This document shows, piece after piece, positions 57,032 to 64,000 of a DNA stretch of 64,000 nucleotides. The notes beneath the pieces are model-generated. The model was not told where the DNA came from. It worked only from the letters and a program-made list of their open reading frames with translations, and made no database searches. Position numbers and translations under genes: made by a program. Each line of letters begins with the position of its first letter. Within the stretch, counting starts at the first letter, position 1. The DNA is from Pseudoalteromonas luteoviolacea DSM 6061 (GTDB lineage Bacteria; Pseudomonadota; Gammaproteobacteria; Enterobacterales; Alteromonadaceae), in NCBI RefSeq assembly GCF_001625655.1, contig NZ_AUYB01000097.1, forward strand, positions 1 to 64,000, written 5' to 3'.

Positions 57032-58858
57032 TTACTTTGCATTGCCGGACGTTTCATCGGTATTACTAAATGCTTCAGGGTGTTTATATCGCCAGCCATC
57101 AAACTTCAATTGAGCCGGTGTTTTTACGGTTCCGCCACTGCCTATTTTCAGGTTTTTCAATGCTTCATCAAAATGTACACCACTGCCACCATGCGCTTCG
57201 ATTGTGGCACCTCGAACGGTACCAAAAAACTGACCACTCCCCGTCATCGAAATAGAAGTTAAAGGTGCATAGATAACCGCATATAATGAAGAGGTACCAC
57301 TCACTTTGACGCCAGGCTTATTCTTTTGACTCGGATCATTAGGATCAGCCTGATACGATGAAAAAATACTAAACGTGCCCCAACCACTGGCTGTGATACC
57401 AGGTTTTTCAGTGACAATTTGTGCGCTGGCCCCTAAGTTGACTTTACCTGTTACAAAGATAGTCAGGCTAGACTTTTCTTTGATTATCAGCCTGCTGTTT
57501 CCGCCCATGGTAAAATCACCATCAACTAACCAGACTACGTCACCGCCTTTGATTGAACCACCATCAATAACAACGACACCATCACTGCCAATGTTGACAT
57601 TTTTCATACCAAAAGCATATTCAGTGTCTGGCGTACTTGCCCTGTCGTGGTTCTGCTTATTGGTATCAAACAGATAGATATTCGTTGCTTGCGCGTTGAG
57701 CGAAGAACCATCCCCTCCTTTTGTATAGTTGCCAATGTGGGGCGTAAATTTGTACTCCTGTTGAGCACCAACTGTGAAGTCTAGATAACTGTTATTTTCA
57801 TCAATCACATTCGGCATATTCGCTGGTAATGCCAGCGGATCACACTCTTTGTCTGGGTTTGTGGGGTCGTAATCAGGAGAAGTTGGGTCGTACACTCGCA
57901 CCGCTTCAACATTAGGGTTTACATTAAACTTCGCAGCTGAGTAGTTGATTCCATCTTGCGAGTGCTCGGTGGCCTCTTCAAACTTACCTGTGCCACCATA
58001 TTGGATATCTAGTGCTTCTTTTTGTTCATTGAGAATATCGGCTCCCCACAGCATTTCGACGTTACCGTTAGCGCGTACAACACCAGAAATATCACCACCT
58101 CGGTGCGTCACAAAGCCTTGTGTCAATACATTGCCTTGAACTCGCAATCCACCGCCATAAGAAATATCGATACCCGTATTAGACTGCACATCACCAATAA
58201 CTGGAGAGGACCCCTTTAGATATAAAATTCCCGATGCTTTTACATCCCCTTCAATGGGTGAATGACCAGATAACACCACATCGGCATCACCAATCACCGT
58301 GTTTACATCACCATTACTAGAGCGTGTTGCATCGTATGTTCCTTTTGAAGAATCATAACTGTCAACCAAGCCACTACCGGATAGGTTTACCCCCTTGCAG
58401 CCAGTCACCGCATTTTTAAAGGTTGGCTCTAGGACGGCTTCAGTGTAGGTAAAAACCGCAACCATATTATTGGCTGCATTAAGCGCATATTTTTGGCCCA
58501 AACTTGCAATTTCAATGCTTGTAGTACCATCGGCATTCGTAACAATTGAGTGCTGAGTTGCAAACTTACCCCTGCCATATTCTCTATTAGCATCATCATT
58601 GAGCCCAGGTATTGCAGCTATAAGCTGTTCCGCCGTAGCGTCCGAGTTATTCGCGATGTAATCATTCAAATCATCAGCACTAGCAAAGACGCCTTTTTCA
58701 GCTTGAAGTCTGGCATTAAGGTCTTTTTGGAAGTTGCCACTCAGACGCTCTTGTACCAAGGTATCTTTCATCGACGTGAACACAACCACACTCGCCATCG
58801 TGCTTAAAAGCATGACTTTGACAAGAGTAAAACCTGATTGTCTTACAAAACGTTGCAT
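57032..58858 (-). CDS. Large PilX-like minor pilin with polymer-forming beta-repeat domain
   Basis: A 608-aa protein with a type IV prepilin-like N-terminus (MQRFVRQSGFTLVKVMLLST): cleavage would follow the Gly at residue 9. Position 5 of the mature protein is Lys instead of the usual Glu. After a helical stretch with Ala-rich sequence, a long middle region (about 165-290) has Gly-rich V-x-G-x-V repeats (IEGDVKASG, VIGDVQSNTG, LRVQGNVLTQG, ISGVVRANGNVE) like polymer-forming/bactofilin-type solenoids. It takes the place of pilX at the end of the minor pilin operon; pilY1 is absent. It could form a pilus-tip or surface structure. Confidence 0.75.
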   Translation of the reverse strand: MQRFVRQSGFTLVKVMLLSTMASVVVFTSMKDTLVQERLSGNFQKDLNARLQAEKGVFASADDLNDYIANNSDATAEQLIAAIPGLNDDANREYGRGKFATQHSIVTNADGTTSIEIASLGQKYALNAANNMVAVFTYTEAVLEPTFKNAVTGCKGVNLSGSGLVDSYDSSKGTYDATRSSNGDVNTVIGDADVVLSGHSPIEGDVKASGILYLKGSSPVIGDVQSNTGIDISYGGGLRVQGNVLTQGFVTHRGGDISGVVRANGNVEMLWGADILNEQKEALDIQYGGTGKFEEATEHSQDGINYSAAKFNVNPNVEAVRVYDPTSPDYDPTNPDKECDPLALPANMPNVIDENNSYLDFTVGAQQEYKFTPHIGNYTKGGDGSSLNAQATNIYLFDTNKQNHDRASTPDTEYAFGMKNVNIGSDGVVVIDGGSIKGGDVVWLVDGDFTMGGNSRLIIKEKSSLTIFVTGKVNLGASAQIVTEKPGITASGWGTFSIFSSYQADPNDPSQKNKPGVKVSGTSSLYAVIYAPLTSISMTGSGQFFGTVRGATIEAHGGSGVHFDEALKNLKIGSGGTVKTPAQLKFDGWRYKHPEAFSNTDETSGNAK

Positions 58859-58870
58859 CGATTGTCAGTC

Positions 58871-59413
58871 CTAAGTTGGATTTCGCCAAACGGCTTTATC
58901 AAGCACTAAGCGGCTAGCCGCAATATCAATTTGAATACCTGTTTCAAATTGCTTTGGAATATTCTCTGGGGTCACAGAAATACTGACCAAGATCCCTGAA
59001 CTCTTGAACGTCAGTGATTGTATGCCCCTAAGTAATTGAACCGGCCCATTGCCAATATCACACGTTAAATAGCCACTGATCAGGGTATAAACTTCTGAGT
59101 ATGCAGCATTGGGAATACTGCCATCACAAGCCAACATCCCTGCACCTTGATGAACAGTCAATACTGTGAACTTATTTGAGATCTCATTGGAGACTTCGGG
59201 AAACTTGTTGGTTTGCTTAATACTGCGAGTCAAAGCTTGGCTGGTGTAACGCACAACTTCCTGCGCGTGTGATAGCTCTTTACTCGCCACCACTGTGCTT
59301 TTAATCGCAGTATACGACATCGCTACACCAGACAGCAAAAACAATCCCGCAGCCATAGCAACGAGTAACTCAATTAAGGTATATCCCTTAACTCGCTGGT
59401 TTATTGAATACAC
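58871..59413 (-). CDS. pilW: Minor pilin PilW-like
   Basis: A type IV prepilin of about 180 aa. The GTG at 59413 is the best start: GAAGG lies 5 bases upstream and it gives a short leader ending in RVKG before the mature YTLIELLVAMAAGLFLL helix. ATG codons at 59425 and 59446 are alternatives without an RBS. It has Cys residues and beta-strand-type sequence at the C-terminus. The gene overlaps the end of pilV by 26 bases, so it is translationally coupled. PilW primes pilus assembly with the other minor pilins. Confidence 0.8.
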   Translation of the reverse strand: MYSINQRVKGYTLIELLVAMAAGLFLLSGVAMSYTAIKSTVVASKELSHAQEVVRYTSQALTRSIKQTNKFPEVSNEISNKFTVLTVHQGAGMLACDGSIPNAAYSEVYTLISGYLTCDIGNGPVQLLRGIQSLTFKSSGILVSISVTPENIPKQFETGIQIDIAASRLVLDKAVWRNPT

Positions 59414-59861
59414 ATTGACCTTCATCGGGAGCAGGAACATAAACATAACTGGCTACTAAAGTAATCTTATTTAAAGCGCTGTCCTCATTCACTCGGCTAT
59501 CTTGCCAACTAACTGAAAACTCCACGTCTCTTCGTTCTGAAATAAGTGGAGTAGACTGTGCATCATTGTATATTTTCGGCTCAATACTCAATGTAAATCG
59601 TGAATCTTCAGGCTGTAAATTAGCAACACGAGGGTTATTTATTAATAATAGGTCTTGATCCTCATGCTCAAAATAACACAGTTCATTCCACATTCGTTCT
59701 ATGGCGTTTTGTCCATTGACCAACGCCACCGTGTAATAAAAACTGTTATTCGCAAACTGGAGTGATTTTAATTGAGCACCTGCAAGTCCCAGTAATGCGA
59801 CTCCGGCGATAACAATAGATACCATCACTTCAATCAGTGAAAAGCCCTTTACTACGCGCAA
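59388..59861 (-). CDS. pilV: Minor pilin PilV-like
   Basis: A 157-aa type IV prepilin with a short leader (MRVVKG) and mature FSLIEVMVSIVIAGVALLGL, which includes the conserved Glu at position 5. The downstream AGAQLKSLQFANNS is typical of PilV. The C-terminus ends in a Cys-containing segment (EGQCVFNKPAS). It overlaps the fimT-like gene by 10 bases and pilW by 26, within the minor-pilin operon. Confidence 0.88.
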   Translation of the reverse strand: MRVVKGFSLIEVMVSIVIAGVALLGLAGAQLKSLQFANNSFYYTVALVNGQNAIERMWNELCYFEHEDQDLLLINNPRVANLQPEDSRFTLSIEPKIYNDAQSTPLISERRDVEFSVSWQDSRVNEDSALNKITLVASYVYVPAPDEGQCVFNKPAS

Positions 59862-60313
59862 TTTTCTGCTGCCTCACTAACCCAACTTTGACCACTACGT
59901 AAAATACATAGACGATAATCTCGTGTGCTATTATCGTTGTCGCTTACCAATATATTGCTCATAAAGTTTAGCTCACCCGTTGATCTTACCTCACGATCTA
60001 CAAGATCGACATAGATAGATTCGTGTCCAATTGTAAACTTACGTAACGTTTTTTCCCTGCCATCCACCATGGTCGTCACAAGCCAATTTGACTCCTGCTT
60101 TACAAGCTTAACTGTTTGCTCTCTTTTTACTGCTTCACTGCGCGCATATTGGTAAACACTATTCAAGGTGTGAACATTTGAGTCCACTCTATCTTGTTTA
60201 ATGTAGGTGATCACAGACGGCATTGCCAAACTGGCTAATACAGCTACCAAAGCAACACATACTAATAATTCGATCAGTGTTACGCCTTGCTCTTTAGACT
60301 TACCAACAATCAT
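59852..60313 (-). CDS. fimT: FimT/GspH-like minor pseudopilin
   Basis: From the ATG at 60313 (RBS AGGGG, 7-base spacing) the protein is 153 aa with leader MIVGKSKEQG and mature VTLIELLVCVALVAVLASLAMP, then the globular domain with two late Cys (CILRSG...ENCA). It is of the GspH/FimT type, which initiates or caps the pilus. The open frame starts 12 codons earlier, but without an RBS. It overlaps pilE by 14 bases and pilV by 10. Confidence 0.85.
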   Translation of the reverse strand: MIVGKSKEQGVTLIELLVCVALVAVLASLAMPSVITYIKQDRVDSNVHTLNSVYQYARSEAVKREQTVKLVKQESNWLVTTMVDGREKTLRKFTIGHESIYVDLVDREVRSTGELNFMSNILVSDNDNSTRDYRLCILRSGQSWVSEAAENCA

Positions 60314-60725
60314 TATTTTGCCCCTGTGAAGACTCATTACTTTGCTCATCGAGCGTTAATACACCACATACATCCGATGCCTGAGTGCTACCAGATTTTG
60401 GTGTCGCGGTTAGGTTAAACTCCAAGTTTCTATGTGTACCTAATGCACCGTCAGGCTTACCAAGTGGCACATATCTCAATGTGTAATAATCTGACTTCTG
60501 TACAATTTCAAAAATATCTGTATTTGGATAGCCTCCATTTCTAGAGTAAATACGCTCTAGTCTAGCGGCTTCTTGATACATCATCTGCTGTACATCAGCA
60601 CGATTTCCTTTACGTAGATACTCCATGTAATTTGGCAATGCAATGCTTGCAAGAATAGCAACCAATGCCACGACCATTAGCACTTCAATTAAAGTGAATC
60701 CACGCAAATAACGACTATTAACCAT
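60300..60725 (-). CDS. pilE: PilE-like minor type IV pilin
   Basis: From the ATG at 60725 (RBS TAGGAGAACA) the product is 141 aa: leader MVNSRYLRG and mature FTLIEVLMVVALVAILASIALPNYMEYLRKGNR, the PilE signature. The C-terminus has the two Cys (DVCGVL and NNDCW) that make the D-loop of type IV pilins. It is the first gene of the pilE-fimT-pilV-pilW-pilX-like operon. The open frame starts earlier (60794) but those residues are not pilin-like. Confidence 0.88.
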   Translation of the reverse strand: MVNSRYLRGFTLIEVLMVVALVAILASIALPNYMEYLRKGNRADVQQMMYQEAARLERIYSRNGGYPNTDIFEIVQKSDYYTLRYVPLGKPDGALGTHRNLEFNLTATPKSGSTQASDVCGVLTLDEQSNESSQGQNNDCW

Positions 60726-61077
60726 TGTTCTCCTAATCTGAATGATAACGCTGTCATTACCTACAAATAACACTGTATGATAATTAACCAGCAAAAAAAA
60801 GTGTCTAGTACAAAAGAGTTAACTAAATTATCACAAATCAAACTTATATAAAATGGGTACGCTATTACAAGCAATTACTTGAGTAATTTTTATCTAAAAT
60901 ATAAGACGTTTATATGCCCAATATTGTGATTTAGATTAATTTTTCAACTTGTGTGATGAATCTTCCGTGAGCAATCGTTCTAAAAACCGACTTTTTACAC
61001 TGAAAATTTATGTCGTTGTTATTTTTCAGGGGAGAGATAAAACCGCACACAGGGTGTGCGGTTTATGCTTAAATAAA
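60726..61077. other. Intergenic region upstream of the pilin operon
   Basis: 352 bases without a gene between pilE and rplI, both on the minus strand. AT-rich; it holds the rplI terminator hairpin at its right end and presumably the pilE promoter. No clear promoter hexamer pair was found by eye. Confidence 0.5.
61040..61064 (-). terminator. Terminator of the rpsF-priB-rpsR-rplI operon
   Basis: AAACCGCACAC (61040-61050) and TGTGCGGTTT (61055-61064) form a strong stem with a 4-base loop, 14 bases after the rplI stop. The T run on the minus strand is short (GGTTTTAT). Confidence 0.7.
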
Positions 61078-61530
61078 TTAAGCTTCTGCGATAACGATAA
61101 CTTTAATAGTTGCCGTTACGTCAGAGTGAAGCTGGATAGCTACGTCAAATTCGCCAGTCTCACGGATAGTACCTAGAGGTAAACGAACTTCAGCTTTAGC
61201 TACTTCAACACCTACTGCAGAAATCGCTTCAGCGATGTCACGAGTACCGATAGAGCCGAATAGCTTACCTTCGTCACCCGCTTTAGAAACTAGAGTAACT
61301 TCAGCTAGTGCTTCAAGTTTTTCAGCACGTGCTTGAGAAGCTGTTAGCTCTTCTGCGATTTTTGCTTCTAGCTCAGCGCGGCGAGCTTCGAAAGTTTCGA
61401 TGTTAGCTTTGTTTGCAGGAACTGCTTTACCCTTAGGGAATAAGAAGTTACGTGCGAAGCCAGATTTAACAGAAACCTGGTCACCTAGGTTACCTAGGTT
61501 AGCGATCTTGTCTAGTAGAATAACTTGCAT
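61078..61530 (-). CDS. rplI: 50S ribosomal protein L9
   Basis: 150 aa, standard length. It begins [30 protein letters not shown], the conserved rRNA-binding N-domain, followed by a long charged helix and the C-terminal domain with [14 protein letters not shown]. It is the last gene of the rpsF-priB-rpsR-rplI operon. Confidence 0.98.
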   Translation of the reverse strand: MQVILLDKIANLGNLGDQVSVKSGFARNFLFPKGKAVPANKANIETFEARRAELEAKIAEELTASQARAEKLEALAEVTLVSKAGDEGKLFGSIGTRDIAEAISAVGVEVAKAEVRLPLGTIRETGEFDVAIQLHSDVTATIKVIVIAEA

Positions 61531-61566
61531 GTCTCTACACCTTTTAAAAACTATTAATCAGCCGGC

Positions 61567-61794
61567 TTACTTGTGTAAGTCAGTGTACGGAAGAAGGGCT
61601 AGGTAGCGAGCACGCTTGATAGCTGCTGCTAGCTGACGCTGGTACTTAGCGCTTGTACCTGTGATACGGCTAGGTACGATTTTGCCACTTTCAGTTACAT
61701 AGTTTTTAAGAGTAGCTAGATCTTTGTAATCGATTTGTTGTACGCCTTCTGCTTTGAAACGGCAGAACTTACGACGTCTGAAATAACGTGCCAT
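61567..61794 (-). CDS. rpsR: 30S ribosomal protein S18
   Basis: 75 aa from the ATG at 61794 ([13 protein letters not shown]), with RBS AGGAA upstream; the open frame extends five codons further, but those are not part of S18. It contains [20 protein letters not shown] and [13 protein letters not shown], both highly conserved. S18 binds S6 and, with it, the operon leader. Confidence 0.97.
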   Translation of the reverse strand: MARYFRRRKFCRFKAEGVQQIDYKDLATLKNYVTESGKIVPSRITGTSAKYQRQLAAAIKRARYLALLPYTDLHK

Positions 61795-61805
61795 GAGTAA
61801 TTTCC

Positions 61806-62135
61806 TCAATTAATTCTTTCAATATGTTGTGCGTGAAGTACAAGTTGACTTAAACCATTCCGGCTTTCGTGGCGATTTAAAAAACCGCTGACTTGTAACC
61901 CCTGCCCAACGTATAAATGCTCTAGTTGAGTTCGGAATTTATCTCCACTGGCAACCACCTGAATGCGAACATAACTGTTGCGATTAAGGTCGGCTTCAAC
62001 TTGCATCGATCTGTGCTCTAAAACAAAAATACAATGCGCGATGCCAGCAGGACTTTGACTATATTTCGGTGTTTTACAAACAACCCCAGACAAAACAAAT
62101 TGATTTGTATACAGGTCAGTTTGAGTTTGCACCAT
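61806..62135 (-). CDS. priB: Primosomal replication protein N (PriB)
   Basis: 109 aa (or 108 if the adjacent GTG after ATG is used, which fits the AGAGG spacing better). It has a single OB-fold ssDNA-binding sequence: [32 protein letters not shown] and [13 protein letters not shown]. PriB stabilises PriA on forked DNA during replication restart. Its place between rpsF and rpsR is the usual gammaproteobacterial one. Confidence 0.93.
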   Translation of the reverse strand: MVQTQTDLYTNQFVLSGVVCKTPKYSQSPAGIAHCIFVLEHRSMQVEADLNRNSYVRIQVVASGDKFRTQLEHLYVGQGLQVSGFLNRHESRNGLSQLVLHAQHIERIN

Positions 62136-62172
62136 AACCTCTAAAGGTAAGTCAAATCCGAATCAATAACGA

Positions 62173-62514
62173 TTAAGCAGATGCTGCTTCTTTTTTCTCT
62201 TCTTTTGCAAGAGGAGAAGCTTCAGTTACAGCGTTCTTAGTACGCATAACTAGGTTACGTAGCACTGCATCGTTGTAGCGGAAAGAAGTTTCAAGCTCGT
62301 TGATTACTTCAGTTGGCGCTTCAACGTTCAAAAGAACATAGTGTGCTTTGTGAAGCTTTTCGATTGGGTAAGCCAGTTGACGACGACCCCAGTCTTCTAA
62401 ACGGTGGATAGTACCGCCAGCTTCAGTGATAGAACCAGTATAACGCTCGATCATACCTGGAACTTGCTCACTTTGGTCTGGGTGAACCATGAATACGATT
62501 TCGTAATGACGCAT
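62173..62514 (-). CDS. rpsF: 30S ribosomal protein S6
   Basis: 113 aa, starting [21 protein letters not shown], with [28 protein letters not shown], the S18/rRNA contact region, and a charged Lys/Glu C-terminus. It is the first gene of the operon and is preceded by a leader hairpin and a good promoter. Confidence 0.98.
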   Translation of the reverse strand: MRHYEIVFMVHPDQSEQVPGMIERYTGSITEAGGTIHRLEDWGRRQLAYPIEKLHKAHYVLLNVEAPTEVINELETSFRYNDAVLRNLVMRTKNAVTEASPLAKEEKKEAASA

Positions 62515-62518
62515 GGAT

Positions 62519-62577
62519 ATTCCTTACGGTTAGTATAGCCTCGTCCCGTTTCGGCCAGCCGGGTTAAGGCAAGGAAC
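62519..62577 (-). promoter_or_regulatory. Candidate S6:S18 ribosomal-protein leader in rpsF mRNA
   Basis: The leader folds into an outer stem (ATTCCTT near 62519-62525 with its partner at 62571-62576), then GCCT/AGGC and CCCG/CGGG inner stems with an exposed CCG. This looks like the known S6:S18-binding leader that represses rpsF-rpsR translation in many bacteria. It lies 5-63 bases before the rpsF start. Folding was done by eye. Confidence 0.5.
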
Positions 62578-62602
62578 GACTAATATGGCCGAAAGAGCGC
62601 GT

Positions 62603-62631
62603 ATTTTACGCATAGCGCTAAAAATAAGCAA
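62603..62631 (-). promoter_or_regulatory. Sigma-70 promoter of the rpsF operon
   Basis: On the minus strand TTGCTT (62631-62626) and TAAAAT (62608-62603) are separated by exactly 17 bases. It sits directly upstream of the leader hairpin, with a GC-rich start region (CGCGC). Confidence 0.7.
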
Positions 62632-62709
62632 TGTTTTTATGCAAAAAATCAGGATTAATAGAGAAAATAGTTATAAGGAATTGATATAAGAGAATATAAG
62701 ATAAGAGAT

Positions 62710-62785
62710 TGGAGCGGCACACGAGGTTCGAACTCGTGACCTCGACCTTGGCAAGGTCGCGCTCTACCAGCTGAGCTAGTGCCGC
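62710..62785 (-). tRNA. tRNA-Gly (GCC)
   Basis: 76 bases with encoded CCA. Acceptor stem GCGGCAC/GTGCCGC, D arm AGCTCAGCTGGTAGAGC, anticodon loop TTGCCAA (anticodon GCC, Gly), T arm with GTTCGAA. The structure is complete. It stands between orn and rpsF. Confidence 0.97.
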
Positions 62786-62846
62786 TTCATACCCGCTCTG
62801 GACACATCTCAATAAATATTGAACTTGTCCTTTCAAGCGGGGCAGG

Positions 62847-62874
62847 ATTCTACAAGATACGAAAAGCTTTGCAA
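62847..62874 (-). promoter_or_regulatory. Probable promoter of tRNA-Gly
   Basis: TTGCAA (62874-62869) and TAGAAT (62852-62847) are 16 bases apart on the minus strand, followed by the GC-rich discriminator CCTGCCCCGC seen at stringently controlled stable-RNA genes. It lies about 60 bases before the tRNA 5' end. Confidence 0.5.
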
Positions 62875-62883
62875 GTACTTTTT

Positions 62884-63429
62884 TTAAATTTTGAAGAATT
62901 TTTGCTGATAAACCTTCAACTCCATGATGGAGTCTTTGATATCGTCCAATGCCAAATGCGAGCTTTTTTTCTGAATATCCTTCAACAACTCAGGTCGCCA
63001 ACGACGCGCCAGTTCCTTAATGGTACTTACATCCAAGTTGCGGTAATGAAAATATGCCTCTAGTTCGGGCATATACTTATGTAAAAAGCGACGATCTTGG
63101 CCAATTGAATTACCACACATGGGAGATTTTCCAGGTGGGACCCACTGTTTTAAAAAATCGAGTGTTTCTTTAACAGCATAAGCTTCATCAAAAGTACTCG
63201 CTTTACAGCGAGCGGTAAGACCTGAACGACCGTGTTGGTTGGTACACCACTCATCCATGTTGTCCAGTAAGTCATCGCTTTGATGTATAGCAATTACAGG
63301 GCCTTCCGCTAACACATTGAGATCAACATCAGTGATCACCGTAGCGATTTCGAGAATTTTATCTGTTTTAGGTTCTAGCCCTGTCATCTCTAGGTCGAGC
63401 CATACCAAGTTTGATTCATGAAAAGACAT
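62884..63429 (-). CDS. orn: Oligoribonuclease
   Basis: 181-aa DEDDh 3'-5' exoribonuclease that degrades 2-5-nt RNA (and pGpG, the product of EAL-type enzymes). The first acidic pair is in [13 protein letters not shown] (near residue 12), and the third in [22 protein letters not shown] near the end supplies His and Asp. Length and motifs are standard. It is divergent from rsgA, a common arrangement. The final stop lies close to the tRNA-Gly promoter. Confidence 0.97.
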   Translation of the reverse strand: MSFHESNLVWLDLEMTGLEPKTDKILEIATVITDVDLNVLAEGPVIAIHQSDDLLDNMDEWCTNQHGRSGLTARCKASTFDEAYAVKETLDFLKQWVPPGKSPMCGNSIGQDRRFLHKYMPELEAYFHYRNLDVSTIKELARRWRPELLKDIQKKSSHLALDDIKDSIMELKVYQQKFFKI

Positions 63430-63603
63430 ACACTACCTTAGCGGTACTTTCCTTTAGATCCAATGCAATTAGATATATCATATTAGCTTCATCACTCGAC
63501 CAAAAGCTTTTTTTTACAAAGCGGGGCAATTTTATTGAGTTATAGCCTATGAATGGCTTATACACCAATCATTCGCAATAATTCGTCTCGTGAGTTTATT
63601 GAT

Positions 63604-64000
63604 ATGGCAAAACGTAAAAAACTCAGTCATGGCCAATCCAGAAGGATTAAGGCCAACCACCAAAAGCGTTTGGCTAAAGCCAAACATAATGAAAGCGCTG
63701 AATTGCAATGGCAATCAGATAACTTAGGCCCCACAGAAAATGCGACTGTTGTTAGTCGCTTTGGTCAGCATGCAGATGTCGAAGCTCAAGATGGCGAAGT
63801 ACTGCGCTGTAATATTAGACGTACCGTAGGCAGCATAGTATGTGGCGATAATGTCATATTTCGTCGCGCCAAAGTAAGTGAAGGCGACCTTGCTGGCGTT
63901 ATTGAGGCCGTAGAAGAGCGACGCTCACAGCTAACTCGTCCTGACTTTTATGACGGCGTTAAAGTTGTTGCTGCAAACATCGATCAGATCCTCATGGTTT
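63604..64000 (+). CDS. rsgA: Small ribosomal subunit biogenesis GTPase RsgA (5' part)
   Basis: Runs off the right end of the window; 132 codons are visible. It starts [20 protein letters not shown], a basic N-terminus, followed by the OB-fold domain ([29 protein letters not shown]) and the start of the GTPase region ([12 protein letters not shown]). RsgA matures the 30S subunit. No strong RBS is seen before the ATG at 63604. It is divergent from orn. Confidence 0.93.
   Translation, partial: MAKRKKLSHGQSRRIKANHQKRLAKAKHNESAELQWQSDNLGPTENATVVSRFGQHADVEAQDGEVLRCNIRRTVGSIVCGDNVIFRRAKVSEGDLAGVIEAVEERRSQLTRPDFYDGVKVVAANIDQILMV

Noticed and set aside
62618..62836. 72-codon minus-strand frame over the tRNA-Gly gene
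   Set aside because: It reads straight through the tRNA and its flanks; the tRNA explains the conservation.

Overview
The window reads as a chromosomal segment of a marine gammaproteobacterium of the Alteromonadales, most likely Pseudoalteromonas. This is inferred from the housekeeping blocks (groESL-fxsA, cutA-dsbD, aroQ-accBC, alr-dnaB, rpsF-priB-rpsR-rplI, orn/rsgA), moderate GC content and protein style; no database search was possible.

Layout. 1-8200: a broken IS3-type transposase tail, groEL/groES (minus) with a heat-shock-like promoter, fxsA, then cutA-dsbD, aroQ-accB-accC and a CAU-anticodon tRNA on the plus strand. 8389-47188: about 39 kb of minus-strand accessory DNA forming a lipopeptide biosynthetic locus. 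In transcription order it holds three giant hybrid PKS/NRPS genes (3340, 3320 and 4010 aa), a SyrP-like Fe(II)/2-oxoglutarate hydroxylase, a lipoprotein serine hydrolase of the beta-lactamase family, a DUF697-like protein, a tiny membrane protein, a SyrD/PvdE-type peptide exporter and an SPFH (band 7) membrane protein, ending at a strong terminator. Beyond it lies an unlisted 55-aa peptide gene with a double-glycine-leader-like motif. 47189-48178 is an AT-rich, apparently non-coding kilobase that should carry the operon promoter.

48179-64000: a GGDEF-EAL protein, zur, a CheX-like gene and yjbQ (plus); then minus-strand alr, dnaB, an ECF sigma/putative anti-sigma/DUF4097 operon, a minor pilin operon (pilE-fimT-pilV-pilW-pilX-like), the rpsF-priB-rpsR-rplI ribosomal operon with a leader hairpin and promoter, tRNA-Gly, orn, and the 5' part of rsgA.

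How the locus should work. The first synthetase has fatty acyl-AMP ligase-ACP-KS-AT-ACP-aminotransferase-C-A-T order, the organisation of iturin/mycosubtilin starter proteins: a fatty acid is activated, extended once with malonate and transaminated to a beta-amino fatty acid. Seven NRPS modules follow in total. Specificity-code residues read by eye suggest beta-amino acyl-Gly-Asp-Asn-Asn-Thr-D-Leu-Xaa, released (probably cyclised) by a terminal thioesterase. The SyrP-like enzyme next to an Asp-type module suggests a beta-hydroxy-Asp (or Asn) residue. The ABC transporter, SPFH protein and lipoprotein hydrolase are plausible export, resistance or maturation partners.
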